A stretch of DNA of 6,080 nucleotides from Acidobacteriaceae bacterium (lineage in GTDB: Bacteria > Acidobacteriota > Terriglobia > Terriglobales > Acidobacteriaceae): contig PLST01000191.1 of the NCBI GenBank assembly GCA_003164255.1, positions 4,586 through 10,665 on the forward strand. The letters are read 5' to 3'. The translations under genes and the position numbers were made by a program. Shown here one piece after another: positions 1-6,080 of this stretch. Position 1 is the first letter of the stretch, and every line of letters begins with the position of its first letter. The notes beneath the pieces are model-generated. The model did not search any database. It had not been told where the DNA came from and was given only the letters and a program-made list of their open reading frames with translations.

Positions 1-557
1 TGGATGCGCATGCCCCAGACCTTGTCGAGAATCATGGAGCGTGTGACGACCCGGCCTGCGTTCCGGCATAGATACTCAAGGAGCACAAACTCCTGCTGCG
101 TGAGTTGCAGGACCAGGCCTCCGCGCGAGGCCTCGCGCCGGAGCAGGTCGAGTTCGAGGTCCTGCACGCGGATGCGGGTTGCCTCACCGGCTGACGGACT
201 GTTGCGCTTGAGCAGATTGCGAAGGCGAGCGAGCAACTCCGCGAGGGCAAAGGGCTTGGTCAGATAATCGTCTCCGCCCTGCTCAAGCCCACGGACTCGA
301 TCGTCAACTGAGCGCCGCGCAGAGAGAATGAGCACGGGCGCGCGCACACCCAGTTGGCGCAGGCGAAGGATCAGACTGATTCCATCCTGATCGGGCAGGC
401 CGAGGTCGACGATGAGGATGTCGAAGGTGCCTTCGACAGCCAGGTGTTCGGCGGTTTTGCCATCATTTGCGGCCTTGACTTCGTATCCTGCTTCTTCGAG
501 CGAACGCCGAAGGAAGGATTGAATGTCGACTTCATCTTCCACTAACAAGAGGCGCAT
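1..557 (-). CDS. OmpR/PhoB-family response regulator (3' end outside window)
   Basis: DNA-binding response regulator of a two-component system; a partner sensor kinase would phosphorylate it so that it binds promoters. The first 185 residues are visible, beginning MRLLLVEDE. The receiver domain (about 1-118) has the acidic pocket E7/D8, the phosphoacceptor D51 in a VDLGLPDQDG context, the switch Ser at S79 and the conserved lysine in TKPF (K101). A short linker leads to a winged-helix domain from about residue 129, recognisable by LTQQEFVLLEYL (152-163) and RVVTRSMILDKVWG (169-182). The family is usually about 220-230 residues, so roughly 40 are missing beyond the left edge. The ATG at 557 is chosen because it starts exactly at the first receiver beta-strand. 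Its ribosome site is poor: AAAGGA lies 13 bases upstream. A kinase gene probably follows outside the window (inference). The target genes cannot be told from sequence; CusR- or BaeR-like roles are possible. Confidence 0.93.
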   Translation of the reverse strand, partial: MRLLLVEDEVDIQSFLRRSLEEAGYEVKAANDGKTAEHLAVEGTFDILIVDLGLPDQDGISLILRLRQLGVRAPVLILSARRSVDDRVRGLEQGGDDYLTKPFALAELLARLRNLLKRNSPSAGEATRIRVQDLELDLLRREASRGGLVLQLTQQEFVLLEYLCRNAGRVVTRSMILDKVWGMRI

Positions 558-567
558 GAGAGGATAT

Positions 568-595
568 TAGTCCTTTCGGTTCAACTTTTGGACTA
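568..595. repeat. Short inverted repeat upstream of response regulator
   Basis: TAGTCC (568-573) and GGACTA (590-595) are perfect 6-base inverted arms separated by 16 bases. They lie 11 to 38 bases upstream of the response regulator start codon. The position would suit an operator or an autoregulatory site for the regulator. A 6-base match is short enough to occur by chance, and no clear -35/-10 pair was found beside it. Confidence 0.25.
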
Positions 596-659
596 CATGG
601 TTTACCGTTAATACGCTTGAGAATGAACAAGTTGTCATCTTCGTGTTTCGCTGTAGTTA

Positions 660-949
660 TGGGCCAGCGCTGCGCTGAGAAGCGAGCGCTTTGAATGCCC
701 CATGCGACAAACGCGCGCGCAGAGGAGGGTCAAGGAGACGGGCGACATTACGCTCAATAGCACTCCGCACGATCTGACGGTGCCGATGTAGATTCACATC
801 GAAGGCACGAGCTTGAGGGCAAAAGAGCAATTCACGGTTCCTTACGTTCAAATGGGGATTGAAGGACCCGAGCTGGAGATTTTTTGAAGGCGGCGAAAGA
901 GATCGGCATCAGCCTGACGCTGAGCGGCCAGCCGACTCATGTGAATTAG
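660..949 (+). pseudogene. YceI-family protein relic (C-terminal half, frameshifted)
   Basis: YceI proteins are periplasmic or secreted lipocalin-like beta-barrels that bind isoprenoid-type lipids. Translation across three frames recovers the family's C-terminal half in order. One frame (660-851) reads LRSERFE (675-695), then ETGDITLNSTPHDLTVPM (735-788), a TAG stop at 789-791, then IHIEGTSLRAKEQFTVPYVQ ending at 851. The next frame, after an extra base near 850-852, reads WGLKDPSW (853-876). After a second shift in or near the T-run at 880-885, the third frame reads KAAKEIGISLTLSG (887-928) and ends at TAG 947-949. FTVPYVxWGLKDPS followed by a K-E-I-x-I strand is the characteristic YceI ending. 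The usual length is about 170-220 residues; only about 97 codons remain, with no recognisable N-terminal half or signal peptide. The stop, two shifts and truncation make function very unlikely. The family call rests on remembered motifs. Confidence 0.72.
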
Positions 950-1629
950 GGTTCAACGACCACGGCGCGGATGTCCCTCGTCTCGAGAACCCGCTTCGCG
1001 TAACCTCGCTTGGCAACTGCCAGCATGGCGCGGCCGATTTCGCGCGTGGAGAGGACCTGATTGGGCAAGGCCCTGTGGAGAACGGGAAGCAGCGGCTTCA
1101 TCAACGTGTAACCGAGCCGGTACGACGGAGTTTTTGATTGGATACCGTCAAGGGGCTGGATGATGCCGGGACGGAACATATAAGCATTGAGGGGCAGACG
1201 AAGAAGGGCATTTTCGGTGCGCCCCTTGACCCTCGCCCACATGACGCGCCCCTGTTCGGTGCTGTCGGTACCGGCGCCTGAGACATAGATGAACACCATT
1301 CCCCGGTTGAGCTTGCTGAGGATTTCGGCAGCGGAAACGGTTAGGCCATAAGTGATGCGTTCATAATCGGCCTCCTTCATCCCGCTTGACGAGACGCCGA
1401 GGGTAAAGAAGCAGGCATCGAAGCCTCTAAGTTCGGCCTGGAGGCCGGTGAGATCACTCAGATTGGAATGGAGGATCTGGCGCCAGACGGCTGGCTGTGA
1501 CCCGGGCAGTGGACTGGGGGGCGGGGTCCGGCCAATGGTCGCCACCAACTCGACGTCCGGGTCGAGCAGGCACTCGCGAAGAACTCCCTGGCCGACCATG
1601 CCGGTTGCCCCGAAGATGAGCACTTTCAT
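946..1629 (-). CDS. NAD(P)-binding short-chain dehydrogenase/epimerase-like protein (atypical SDR)
   Basis: Complete 227-residue cytoplasmic Rossmann-fold protein related to atypical short-chain dehydrogenases (NAD-dependent epimerase/TIP30-like group). The dinucleotide-binding strand-turn-helix is at the N-terminus: MKVLIFGATGMVG, with GATGMVG at 7-13. FFTLGVSSSG (74-83) follows the third to fourth strands. FIYVSGAGTDS (113-123) holds the expected catalytic serine region, and MFRPGIIQPL (151-160) matches the substrate-side loop. Where classical SDRs carry YxxxK this protein has W131-A-R-V-K135, so the lysine is kept but the catalytic tyrosine is not; I believe close relatives share this. The substrate is unknown, and a binding or regulatory role is as plausible as a reductase. 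The ATG at 1629 is placed directly at the Rossmann strand; the Shine-Dalgarno is weak (GAAAGG about 12 bases upstream). Its stop overlaps the end of the YceI relic by three bases. No operon partner is visible. Confidence 0.88.
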   Translation of the reverse strand: MKVLIFGATGMVGQGVLRECLLDPDVELVATIGRTPPPSPLPGSQPAVWRQILHSNLSDLTGLQAELRGFDACFFTLGVSSSGMKEADYERITYGLTVSAAEILSKLNRGMVFIYVSGAGTDSTEQGRVMWARVKGRTENALLRLPLNAYMFRPGIIQPLDGIQSKTPSYRLGYTLMKPLLPVLHRALPNQVLSTREIGRAMLAVAKRGYAKRVLETRDIRAVVVEP

Positions 1630-1749
1630 TGCTTTACGCTGCCTTTCTGGCGATGATGCCGTCGGATTGCTGTTGCGTGGAGTGATCGAAGCGTTTCAAG
1701 GCGCGGTATTCCCGGGACCTGAGGTTCAGCCGGAACTAACGCGGAGGAG

Positions 1750-1778
1750 TTTAACAGCATCCAATTCATGAAGGTCAA
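1750..1778 (-). promoter_or_regulatory. Candidate sigma70-like promoter for the SDR gene
   Basis: Read on the minus strand, TTGACC (1773-1778) resembles a -35 box. After 17 bases comes GTTAAA (1750-1755), a poor match to TATAAT. The spacing is ideal and the direction suits the SDR gene, which would then have a leader of about 115 bases. The weak -10 makes this only a candidate. Confidence 0.25.
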
Positions 1779-1886
1779 AATGCGACCCCGCCCGCGGCGG
1801 CATTGTGCCGGGATTACCTCGCTCGCTTACAATTGTCGCGTCTTCTTTCAGGGGAACGCGAGATTCATACGAAATTGACGGAAACG

Positions 1887-1958
1887 GCTCCGCTCATCGC
1901 GCGCATAGGGACGAAACCTTTGAGGAAATTGTTTCGTCCCTACAAACGTAGGCGGAGC
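1887..1958. repeat. Nested inverted repeat (72 bp, perfect 12-bp core arms)
   Basis: The inner arms are TAGGGACGAAAC (1906-1917) and GTTTCGTCCCTA (1931-1942), perfectly complementary over 12 bases around a 13-base centre. Outside them, GCTCCGC (1887-1893) pairs with GCGGAGC (1952-1958). Each half therefore reads GCTCCGC, a short spacer (12 bases left, 9 right), then TAGGGACGAAAC. This is too long and regular to be chance. A T-run (1966-1970) follows the outer arm after seven bases, so a terminator is possible, but there is no gene upstream in that direction to terminate. A palindromic interspersed repeat (REP or MITE type), an RNA leader fold, or a dyad operator for the efflux operon are the other readings. 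Confidence 0.75.
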
Positions 1959-1982
1959 TGTCGACTTTTTCCAGGTCCTGAC

Positions 1983-2011
1983 CGAATTTGAGCCCCTCAA
2001 GCGGGCATTCG
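1983..2011 (+). repeat. Possible hairpin in the mdtA leader
   Basis: TTGAG (1988-1992) and CTCAA (1996-2000) enclose a three-base CCC loop. CGAAT (1983-1987) and ATTCG (2007-2011) extend the same structure, with six unpaired bases (2001-2006) on the 3' side. The structure ends 30 bases before the mdtA start codon, so it would lie in the mRNA leader. Two 5-bp stems are modest evidence. Confidence 0.35.
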
Positions 2012-2041
2012 AAAGAAAAGTAAACGACGGGAATCGAAAAC

Positions 2042-3400
2042 ATGTCCATTGAAGGTACACAGGAAATCCATCCATCCGAAATCGACAACCAAATAGAGCC
2101 GCGCCCTCACAGCAATCCCTGGATTCGCGTGATTATTTACCTGGTCATCGTGGGCGCAGGAAGCTACCTCGGGTGGCGCATTTACGAGAACCACCAGCTG
2201 GCTGCGGCAGCAAGCACGCAGCAGGCAAAGGCATTGCTGAGCCGCCCGACTCCTGTGCAGGTGGCGGCGGTAGTCCAGCGTCCGATGCCGATTTACCTTA
2301 CGGCACTGGGCACGGTGATGCCCTACATGAGCGTAACGGTGAAGGCGCGGGTGAACGGCCAGTTGCTTCCCGTCAAGTTTACTGAAGGTCAGGAAGTGAA
2401 ACAGGGACAAACGATCATGGTGATCGACCCCAAGCCTTACCAGGCCGCCGTGGACCAGGCGAAAGGTACGCTGGCGCACGATGAAGCTCTGCTGAAGGAC
2501 GCGCAGGCCGAGTACGCACGCTACATGGCGCTCTACGCAGCCGGCGTGGTTTCAAAGGAATCGATGGAGGCCGACGAGGCCACGCAGGGCCAGTACCAGG
2601 GCGCCATCGAATCAGACAAGGCGGCGATTGAGAACGCGCAGTTGCAGTTGAGCTGGTGCTACATCCAGTCGCCCATCAGTGGCCGCATTGGATTGCGCCT
2701 GGTGGATCCGGGCAACATCATTACCGCCAATACCACCAACCTTGTGATTATCAACCAGTTCAAGCCGATCGCTGTGTATTTCACGCTGCCTGAGAATGAT
2801 CTGCCGCAAGTGTTGCAGAAGCTGAAAGCCGACAAGAAGCTGCCCGTGGATGCCTATGACCAGGCAGACGTGCAGAAGCTGGCAACCGGCCAACTGCTGA
2901 CCGCCGATAACGAGATTGACACGACCACCGGCACAGCCAAGCTGAAGGCGGTATTCAACAACGAGAACGAGGCACTTTTTCCCAACCAGTTCGTCAATAT
3001 CCACCTGGTGATGGAAGACCGACCCAATGCGCTGGTGGTTCCCTCGGCGGCAATCCAGAGCGGGGTGCAGGGATCGTTTGTGTGGACGGTGACGAATGAC
3101 GCCACGGGAACCCCAACCGCGCAAATGCAACCGGTGAAGGTTGCGCTTGCCCAGGGCCAGCTGACCATTCTGGACAGCGGGGTTGCGGCGGGGTCGAAGG
3201 TGGTTGTGGACGGCGCCGATCGGCTGCGGCAGGGAGGCCAGGTAACGGTGAGCCAGCCCAAGTCTGCCGGTGGCGGCCAAGCCGCGGGTAAGAGTTCGGG
3301 ATCCGGTCAAGGCCAGGGGCAAGGTCAGGGTGCGGGCAATGCAGGAGGTAACGCGAACGGGCAAGGGAGCGGGCAACACCATCAAAAGGAGCAGCAGTGA
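2042..3400 (+). CDS. mdtA: MdtA-like periplasmic adaptor subunit of RND efflux pump
   Basis: Membrane fusion protein linking an inner-membrane RND pump to an outer-membrane channel. It is 452 residues, against about 415 for E. coli MdtA. A cytoplasmic N-terminus is followed by one membrane segment (about 27-44, WIRVIIYLVIVGAGSYLGW). There is no lipobox cysteine, so anchoring is by this helix. The lipoyl halves lie at about 97-135 (VKARVNGQLLPVKFTEGQ) and 205-235 (YIQSPISGRIGLRLVDPG), around an alpha-helical hairpin at about 137-204. The beta-barrel region is strongly MdtA-like: VYFTLPENDLPQVLQ (245-259), LTADNEIDTTTGT (286-298) and FNNENEALFPNQFVN (305-319). From about residue 405 the tail is low-complexity Gly/Gln/Ser, including GQGQGQGQG, and ends in HHQKEQQ. 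ATG 2042 precedes the N-terminal segment; no strong Shine-Dalgarno is seen. The stop overlaps the pump gene's start, indicating one operon with translational coupling. Confidence 0.95.
   Translation: MSIEGTQEIHPSEIDNQIEPRPHSNPWIRVIIYLVIVGAGSYLGWRIYENHQLAAAASTQQAKALLSRPTPVQVAAVVQRPMPIYLTALGTVMPYMSVTVKARVNGQLLPVKFTEGQEVKQGQTIMVIDPKPYQAAVDQAKGTLAHDEALLKDAQAEYARYMALYAAGVVSKESMEADEATQGQYQGAIESDKAAIENAQLQLSWCYIQSPISGRIGLRLVDPGNIITANTTNLVIINQFKPIAVYFTLPENDLPQVLQKLKADKKLPVDAYDQADVQKLATGQLLTADNEIDTTTGTAKLKAVFNNENEALFPNQFVNIHLVMEDRPNALVVPSAAIQSGVQGSFVWTVTNDATGTPTAQMQPVKVALAQGQLTILDSGVAAGSKVVVDGADRLRQGGQVTVSQPKSAGGGQAAGKSSGSGQGQGQGQGAGNAGGNANGQGSGQHHQKEQQ
3386..3391 (+). promoter_or_regulatory. Ribosome binding site for the RND pump gene
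   Basis: AAGGAG lies five bases before the GTG at 3397. It sits inside the last codons of mdtA and fixes the start of the downstream gene at a GTG that overlaps the mdtA stop in the sequence GTGA. Confidence 0.8.
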
Positions 3401-6080
3401 GTCTTAGCCCGTCCAAGCCTTTTATTCTGCGCCCGGTTGCAACTTCGCTGTTGATGGCTGCCATTCTGCTTGCGGGCGGGGTTGCCTACGAGCAGTTGCC
3501 GGTTTCAGCATTACCCGAAGTGGATTACCCGATCATCCAGGTGCTGACGTTCTATCCAGGCGGCGGTCCGGAGGTGATGTCTTCCTCGGTGACAGCGCCT
3601 CTTGAGCGCCAGTTCGGGCAGATGCCGGGGCTGAAGCAGATGACTTCAGTGAGTTCCGGCGGCGGCTCGGTGATTACGCTGGAATTCAACCTGGACGAGA
3701 ACATCGATGTTGCCGAGCAGGAAGTGCAGGCAGCCATCAATGCGGCCAACAGCTTTCTGCCTTCCGACTTGCCCAATCCGCCGGTCTACAGCAAGGTGAA
3801 CCCCGCCGACGCGCCGATTATGACGCTGGCGCTGACGTCGGATTCTTTGCAACTGGACAAGATTGAAGATGCAGCCGACACCAACCTGGCGCAGAAGATC
3901 TCGCAGGTTACGGGCGTTGGGTTGGTTTCAATCGCGGGTGGACAAAAGCCTTCGGTTCGGATTCAGGCCAATCCAGCGCAACTGGCGGCCTACAACCTGA
4001 GCCTGGAGGACATTCGGACCGCGATTGCCGCGGCCAATGTGGACCAGGCCAAGGGAACATTGAACGGGAACCGCCAGTCCTACACCATCGGGGCAAACGA
4101 TCAGTTGATTTCAAGCGCCGACTACAAGCCGGTGGTGATTGCCTATCGCAACGGAGCGCCGGTGCGCGCATCTGACGTGGCGACGATTGTGGATGCGGCT
4201 GAGAACAACCAGCAGGCCGCCTGGATGGACCGCCAGCCGGCGGTGATTGTGAATATTCAGCGCCAGCCAGGGGCCAACATCATTGCCGTGGTGGACCGGA
4301 TTAACGCGCTGCTGCCCCAGCTGCAAGCCAGCCTGCCGGCCGCAATCCATGTGAAGGTGCTGACCGACCGCACCTCGACCATCCGCGCATCGGTCAAGGA
4401 CGTGGAATTTGAACTGATGCTAACCATCGCCCTGGTGGTGATGGTGATCTTCCTTTTCCTTCGCAATCTGGCCGCTACCATCATCCCATCGGTCGCGGTG
4501 CCGCTGTCCATCGTGGGCACCTTCGGCGTGATGTACCTGCTGGGCTACTCGCTGAACAACCTGACACTCATGGCGCTCACCATCTCCACCGGCTTTGTGG
4601 TGGACGACGCCATTGTGATGATCGAGAACATCTCGCGTTTCATCGAGGAGGGTGACGGCCCGATGCTCGCCGCCCTCAAGGGAAGCGAACAGATTGGCTT
4701 CACCATCATGTCGCTGACCGTTTCGCTGATCGCCGTGCTCATCCCGCTGCTGTTCATGAGCGACGTGGTCGGCCGGCTGTTCCGCGAGTTCGCCATTACC
4801 CTCGCCATTACGATCCTGGTCTCCGCGTTCGTCTCGCTTACCCTCACGCCGATGATGTGCTCGCGCATCCTGCGGAACAAGACAGCTTCAGAACAGACGC
4901 GCTTCTACAATTGGTCGGAGAAGATCTTCAATTCCGTTATCGCCTCCTATGGGCGAGCGCTGAAGGTGATTTTGCGCCATCGTTTCGCTACCCTGCTGGT
5001 GACCATTTCAACGTTTGTGGCCACGGTGCTTTTGTTCATCGTGATCCCCAAGGGTTTCTTCCCGGTGCAGGACACGGGCGTGATCCTGGGCATCTCAGAA
5101 GCGCCGCAGACGGTGAGCTTTACCAGCATGGCGCAACGCCAGCAGAAGCTTGTGGACGTGGTGCTGCAGGATCCGGCCGTGGATAACGTTTCGTCCTTCA
5201 TCGGCGTAGACGGCACCAATACCACGCTCAACTCGGGCCGCATCCAGATCACACTGAAGCCGCTGGACGTGCGCAAGGTGTCAGCGACGGAAGTGATTCA
5301 ACGCATGCAGAGCAAGGTAAACGCCGTGGAAGGGATCCAGCTCTTCCTGCAGCCTCTTCAGGATTTGACCGTGGAAGATCGCGTAAGCCGCACCGAGTTC
5401 CAATATGCGCTGGAAGATCCGGACCAGAACGAGCTGGGTGTCTACACACGTCGGATGGTGAGCGAGTTGAGCAAGGAAAGTGTCGTGACCGACGTGGCCA
5501 GCGATCTGCAGGACCAGGGACTGTCTGCCGACCTGGTCATCGACCGCGACACCGCAGCCCGGCTTGGCATTGCCATGGCCGACGTGGACAATACGCTCTA
5601 CGACGCCTTCGGCCAGCGCCAGGTGTCCACAATCTTTACCCAGCTGAACCAGTATCACGTGGTGATGGAAGTGGGAGCGAACTTCCAGACCGATCCGGCC
5701 ACGCTGAACAATCTATACGTGAAGTCAGGCAACGGAACGCAGGTTCCGCTGAGCATGCTTGCGCATTGGGAGCAGGGCCACGCGCAACTGTCGATCGGCC
5801 ACCAGGGACAATTCCCCTCAACGATTGTCAGCTTCAACCTGGCGCCGGGCAAGTCTCTGGGCGATGCCGTTACAGCCGTAAAGCTGGCCGAGCAGCGAAT
5901 CCAGATGCCGGCAAGCATCAATGCCAGCTTCCAGGGAACAGCGGCCGCCTTTCAGACTTCTCTGGCCAACGAGCCAATCCTGATCCTGGCGGCGCTCATT
6001 ACCGTCTACATCGTGCTCGGCGTACTCTACGAAAGCTACATCCACCCCATCACGATCATCTCCACGCTTCCGTCGGCAGG
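3397..6080 (+). CDS. mdtB: MdtB-like RND multidrug efflux transporter (3' end outside window)
   Basis: Inner-membrane proton-driven transporter of the HAE1/AcrB type. The frame is open for 894 codons to the right edge; the family is about 1,040, so the last three or four helices are missing. Start GTG 3397 is set by AAGGAG five bases upstream. The N-terminus FILRPVATSLLMAAILLAGG (9-28) forms TM1. Porter-domain marks include PLERQFGQMPG (68-78) and NPADAPIM (135-142). TM2 starts near 338. TM4 carries the proton-relay pair D403-D404 in GFVVDDAIVMIEN. TM5 is about 433-455, TM6 about 465-487 and TM7 about 529-548, followed by PKGFFP (551-556). The second porter domain leads to TM8 and YESYIHP (878-884). 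Several segments resemble E. coli MdtB more than MdtC (SALPEVDYP, APLERQFGQM). The relay lysine of TM10 lies outside the window. MdtB works with MdtC in E. coli, so a second pump gene may follow (inference). Substrates are unknown. Confidence 0.95.
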   Translation, partial: MSLSPSKPFILRPVATSLLMAAILLAGGVAYEQLPVSALPEVDYPIIQVLTFYPGGGPEVMSSSVTAPLERQFGQMPGLKQMTSVSSGGGSVITLEFNLDENIDVAEQEVQAAINAANSFLPSDLPNPPVYSKVNPADAPIMTLALTSDSLQLDKIEDAADTNLAQKISQVTGVGLVSIAGGQKPSVRIQANPAQLAAYNLSLEDIRTAIAAANVDQAKGTLNGNRQSYTIGANDQLISSADYKPVVIAYRNGAPVRASDVATIVDAAENNQQAAWMDRQPAVIVNIQRQPGANIIAVVDRINALLPQLQASLPAAIHVKVLTDRTSTIRASVKDVEFELMLTIALVVMVIFLFLRNLAATIIPSVAVPLSIVGTFGVMYLLGYSLNNLTLMALTISTGFVVDDAIVMIENISRFIEEGDGPMLAALKGSEQIGFTIMSLTVSLIAVLIPLLFMSDVVGRLFREFAITLAITILVSAFVSLTLTPMMCSRILRNKTASEQTRFYNWSEKIFNSVIASYGRALKVILRHRFATLLVTISTFVATVLLFIVIPKGFFPVQDTGVILGISEAPQTVSFTSMAQRQQKLVDVVLQDPAVDNVSSFIGVDGTNTTLNSGRIQITLKPLDVRKVSATEVIQRMQSKVNAVEGIQLFLQPLQDLTVEDRVSRTEFQYALEDPDQNELGVYTRRMVSELSKESVVTDVASDLQDQGLSADLVIDRDTAARLGIAMADVDNTLYDAFGQRQVSTIFTQLNQYHVVMEVGANFQTDPATLNNLYVKSGNGTQVPLSMLAHWEQGHAQLSIGHQGQFPSTIVSFNLAPGKSLGDAVTAVKLAEQRIQMPASINASFQGTAAAFQTSLANEPILILAALITVYIVLGVLYESYIHPITIISTLPSA

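Larger units (their letters stand above)
1630..2041. other. Divergent intergenic region between SDR gene and efflux operon
   Basis: This 412-base stretch has no convincing gene. It should contain the promoters of both divergent units, the SDR gene to the left and mdtA to the right. It holds a weak sigma70-like pair facing left (1750-1778), a large nested inverted repeat (1887-1958) and a possible hairpin (1983-2011). Open frames crossing it have no ribosome site, no recognisable protein motif, and run through the inverted repeat. I could not identify a good rightward promoter by eye. Confidence 0.7.

Noticed and set aside
657..851. 64-codon minus-strand open frame
   Set aside because: It has no recognisable motif, and the plus strand of the same bases reads as YceI-family sequence.
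859..1137. 92-codon plus-strand open frame
   Set aside because: Only its first part matches anything (the YceI relic's WGLKDPS block, in the shifted frame); the rest is antisense to the SDR gene.
1875..1903. TTGACG as a -35 box for mdtA
   Set aside because: No -10-like sequence stands at a workable distance; the bases 17 downstream are CGCGCG.
1887..1970. Inverted repeat plus T-run as an ordinary intrinsic terminator
   Set aside because: The adjacent genes diverge from here, so nothing upstream on the plus strand needs termination, and the arms are longer and more nested than usual. Kept as an unexplained repeat.
1803..2088. Several 62-75 codon open frames on both strands between the SDR gene and mdtA
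   Set aside because: They cross the inverted repeat or the mdtA start, lack ribosome sites and show no protein motif.
2612..3385. 257-codon minus-strand open frame under mdtA
   Set aside because: It is antisense to a clearly conserved adaptor gene, and its histidine/arginine/leucine-rich translation resembles no family I know.
4857..5186. 109-codon plus-strand open frame inside the pump gene
   Set aside because: It is in a different frame from the continuous, well-conserved RND reading frame; no frameshift is needed there.

Overview
The window looks like a chromosomal stretch from a soil-type bacterium, most plausibly an Acidobacteriota (Terriglobia-like) genome. I infer this from the moderately high G+C, the style of the MdtA/MdtB-like proteins and the kind of YceI relic present. 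No rRNA or other phylogenetic marker is in view, so the placement is tentative. I see no tRNA, rRNA, CRISPR array, transposase or phage gene.

Layout: positions 1-557 (minus strand) hold most of an OmpR/PhoB-type response regulator, cut by the window's left edge. Positions about 660-949 (plus strand) hold the decayed C-terminal half of a YceI-family protein. It has one in-frame stop and two frame changes. It ends tail-to-tail with a complete 227-codon NAD(P)-binding short-chain dehydrogenase-like gene at 946-1629 (minus strand). Positions 1630-2041 are non-coding. They separate that gene from the divergent efflux operon and carry a large nested inverted repeat (1887-1958) and a smaller possible hairpin (1983-2011).

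From 2042 to the right edge runs a tripartite RND efflux operon. It begins with an MdtA-type periplasmic adaptor (2042-3400) with an unusual Gly/Gln-rich tail. A four-base overlap leads into an MdtB-type RND transporter that starts at a GTG with a good Shine-Dalgarno sequence and runs off the window after 894 codons. The adaptor and the inner-membrane pump should work as one complex that exports small molecules using the proton gradient. A second pump subunit (MdtC-like) and an outer-membrane channel would be expected to the right, but cannot be seen.

Nothing here is a clearly new system. The best leads are the 72-bp nested inverted repeat ahead of the efflux operon, the YceI relic hidden by frameshifts, and the tyrosine-to-tryptophan change at the SDR catalytic position.
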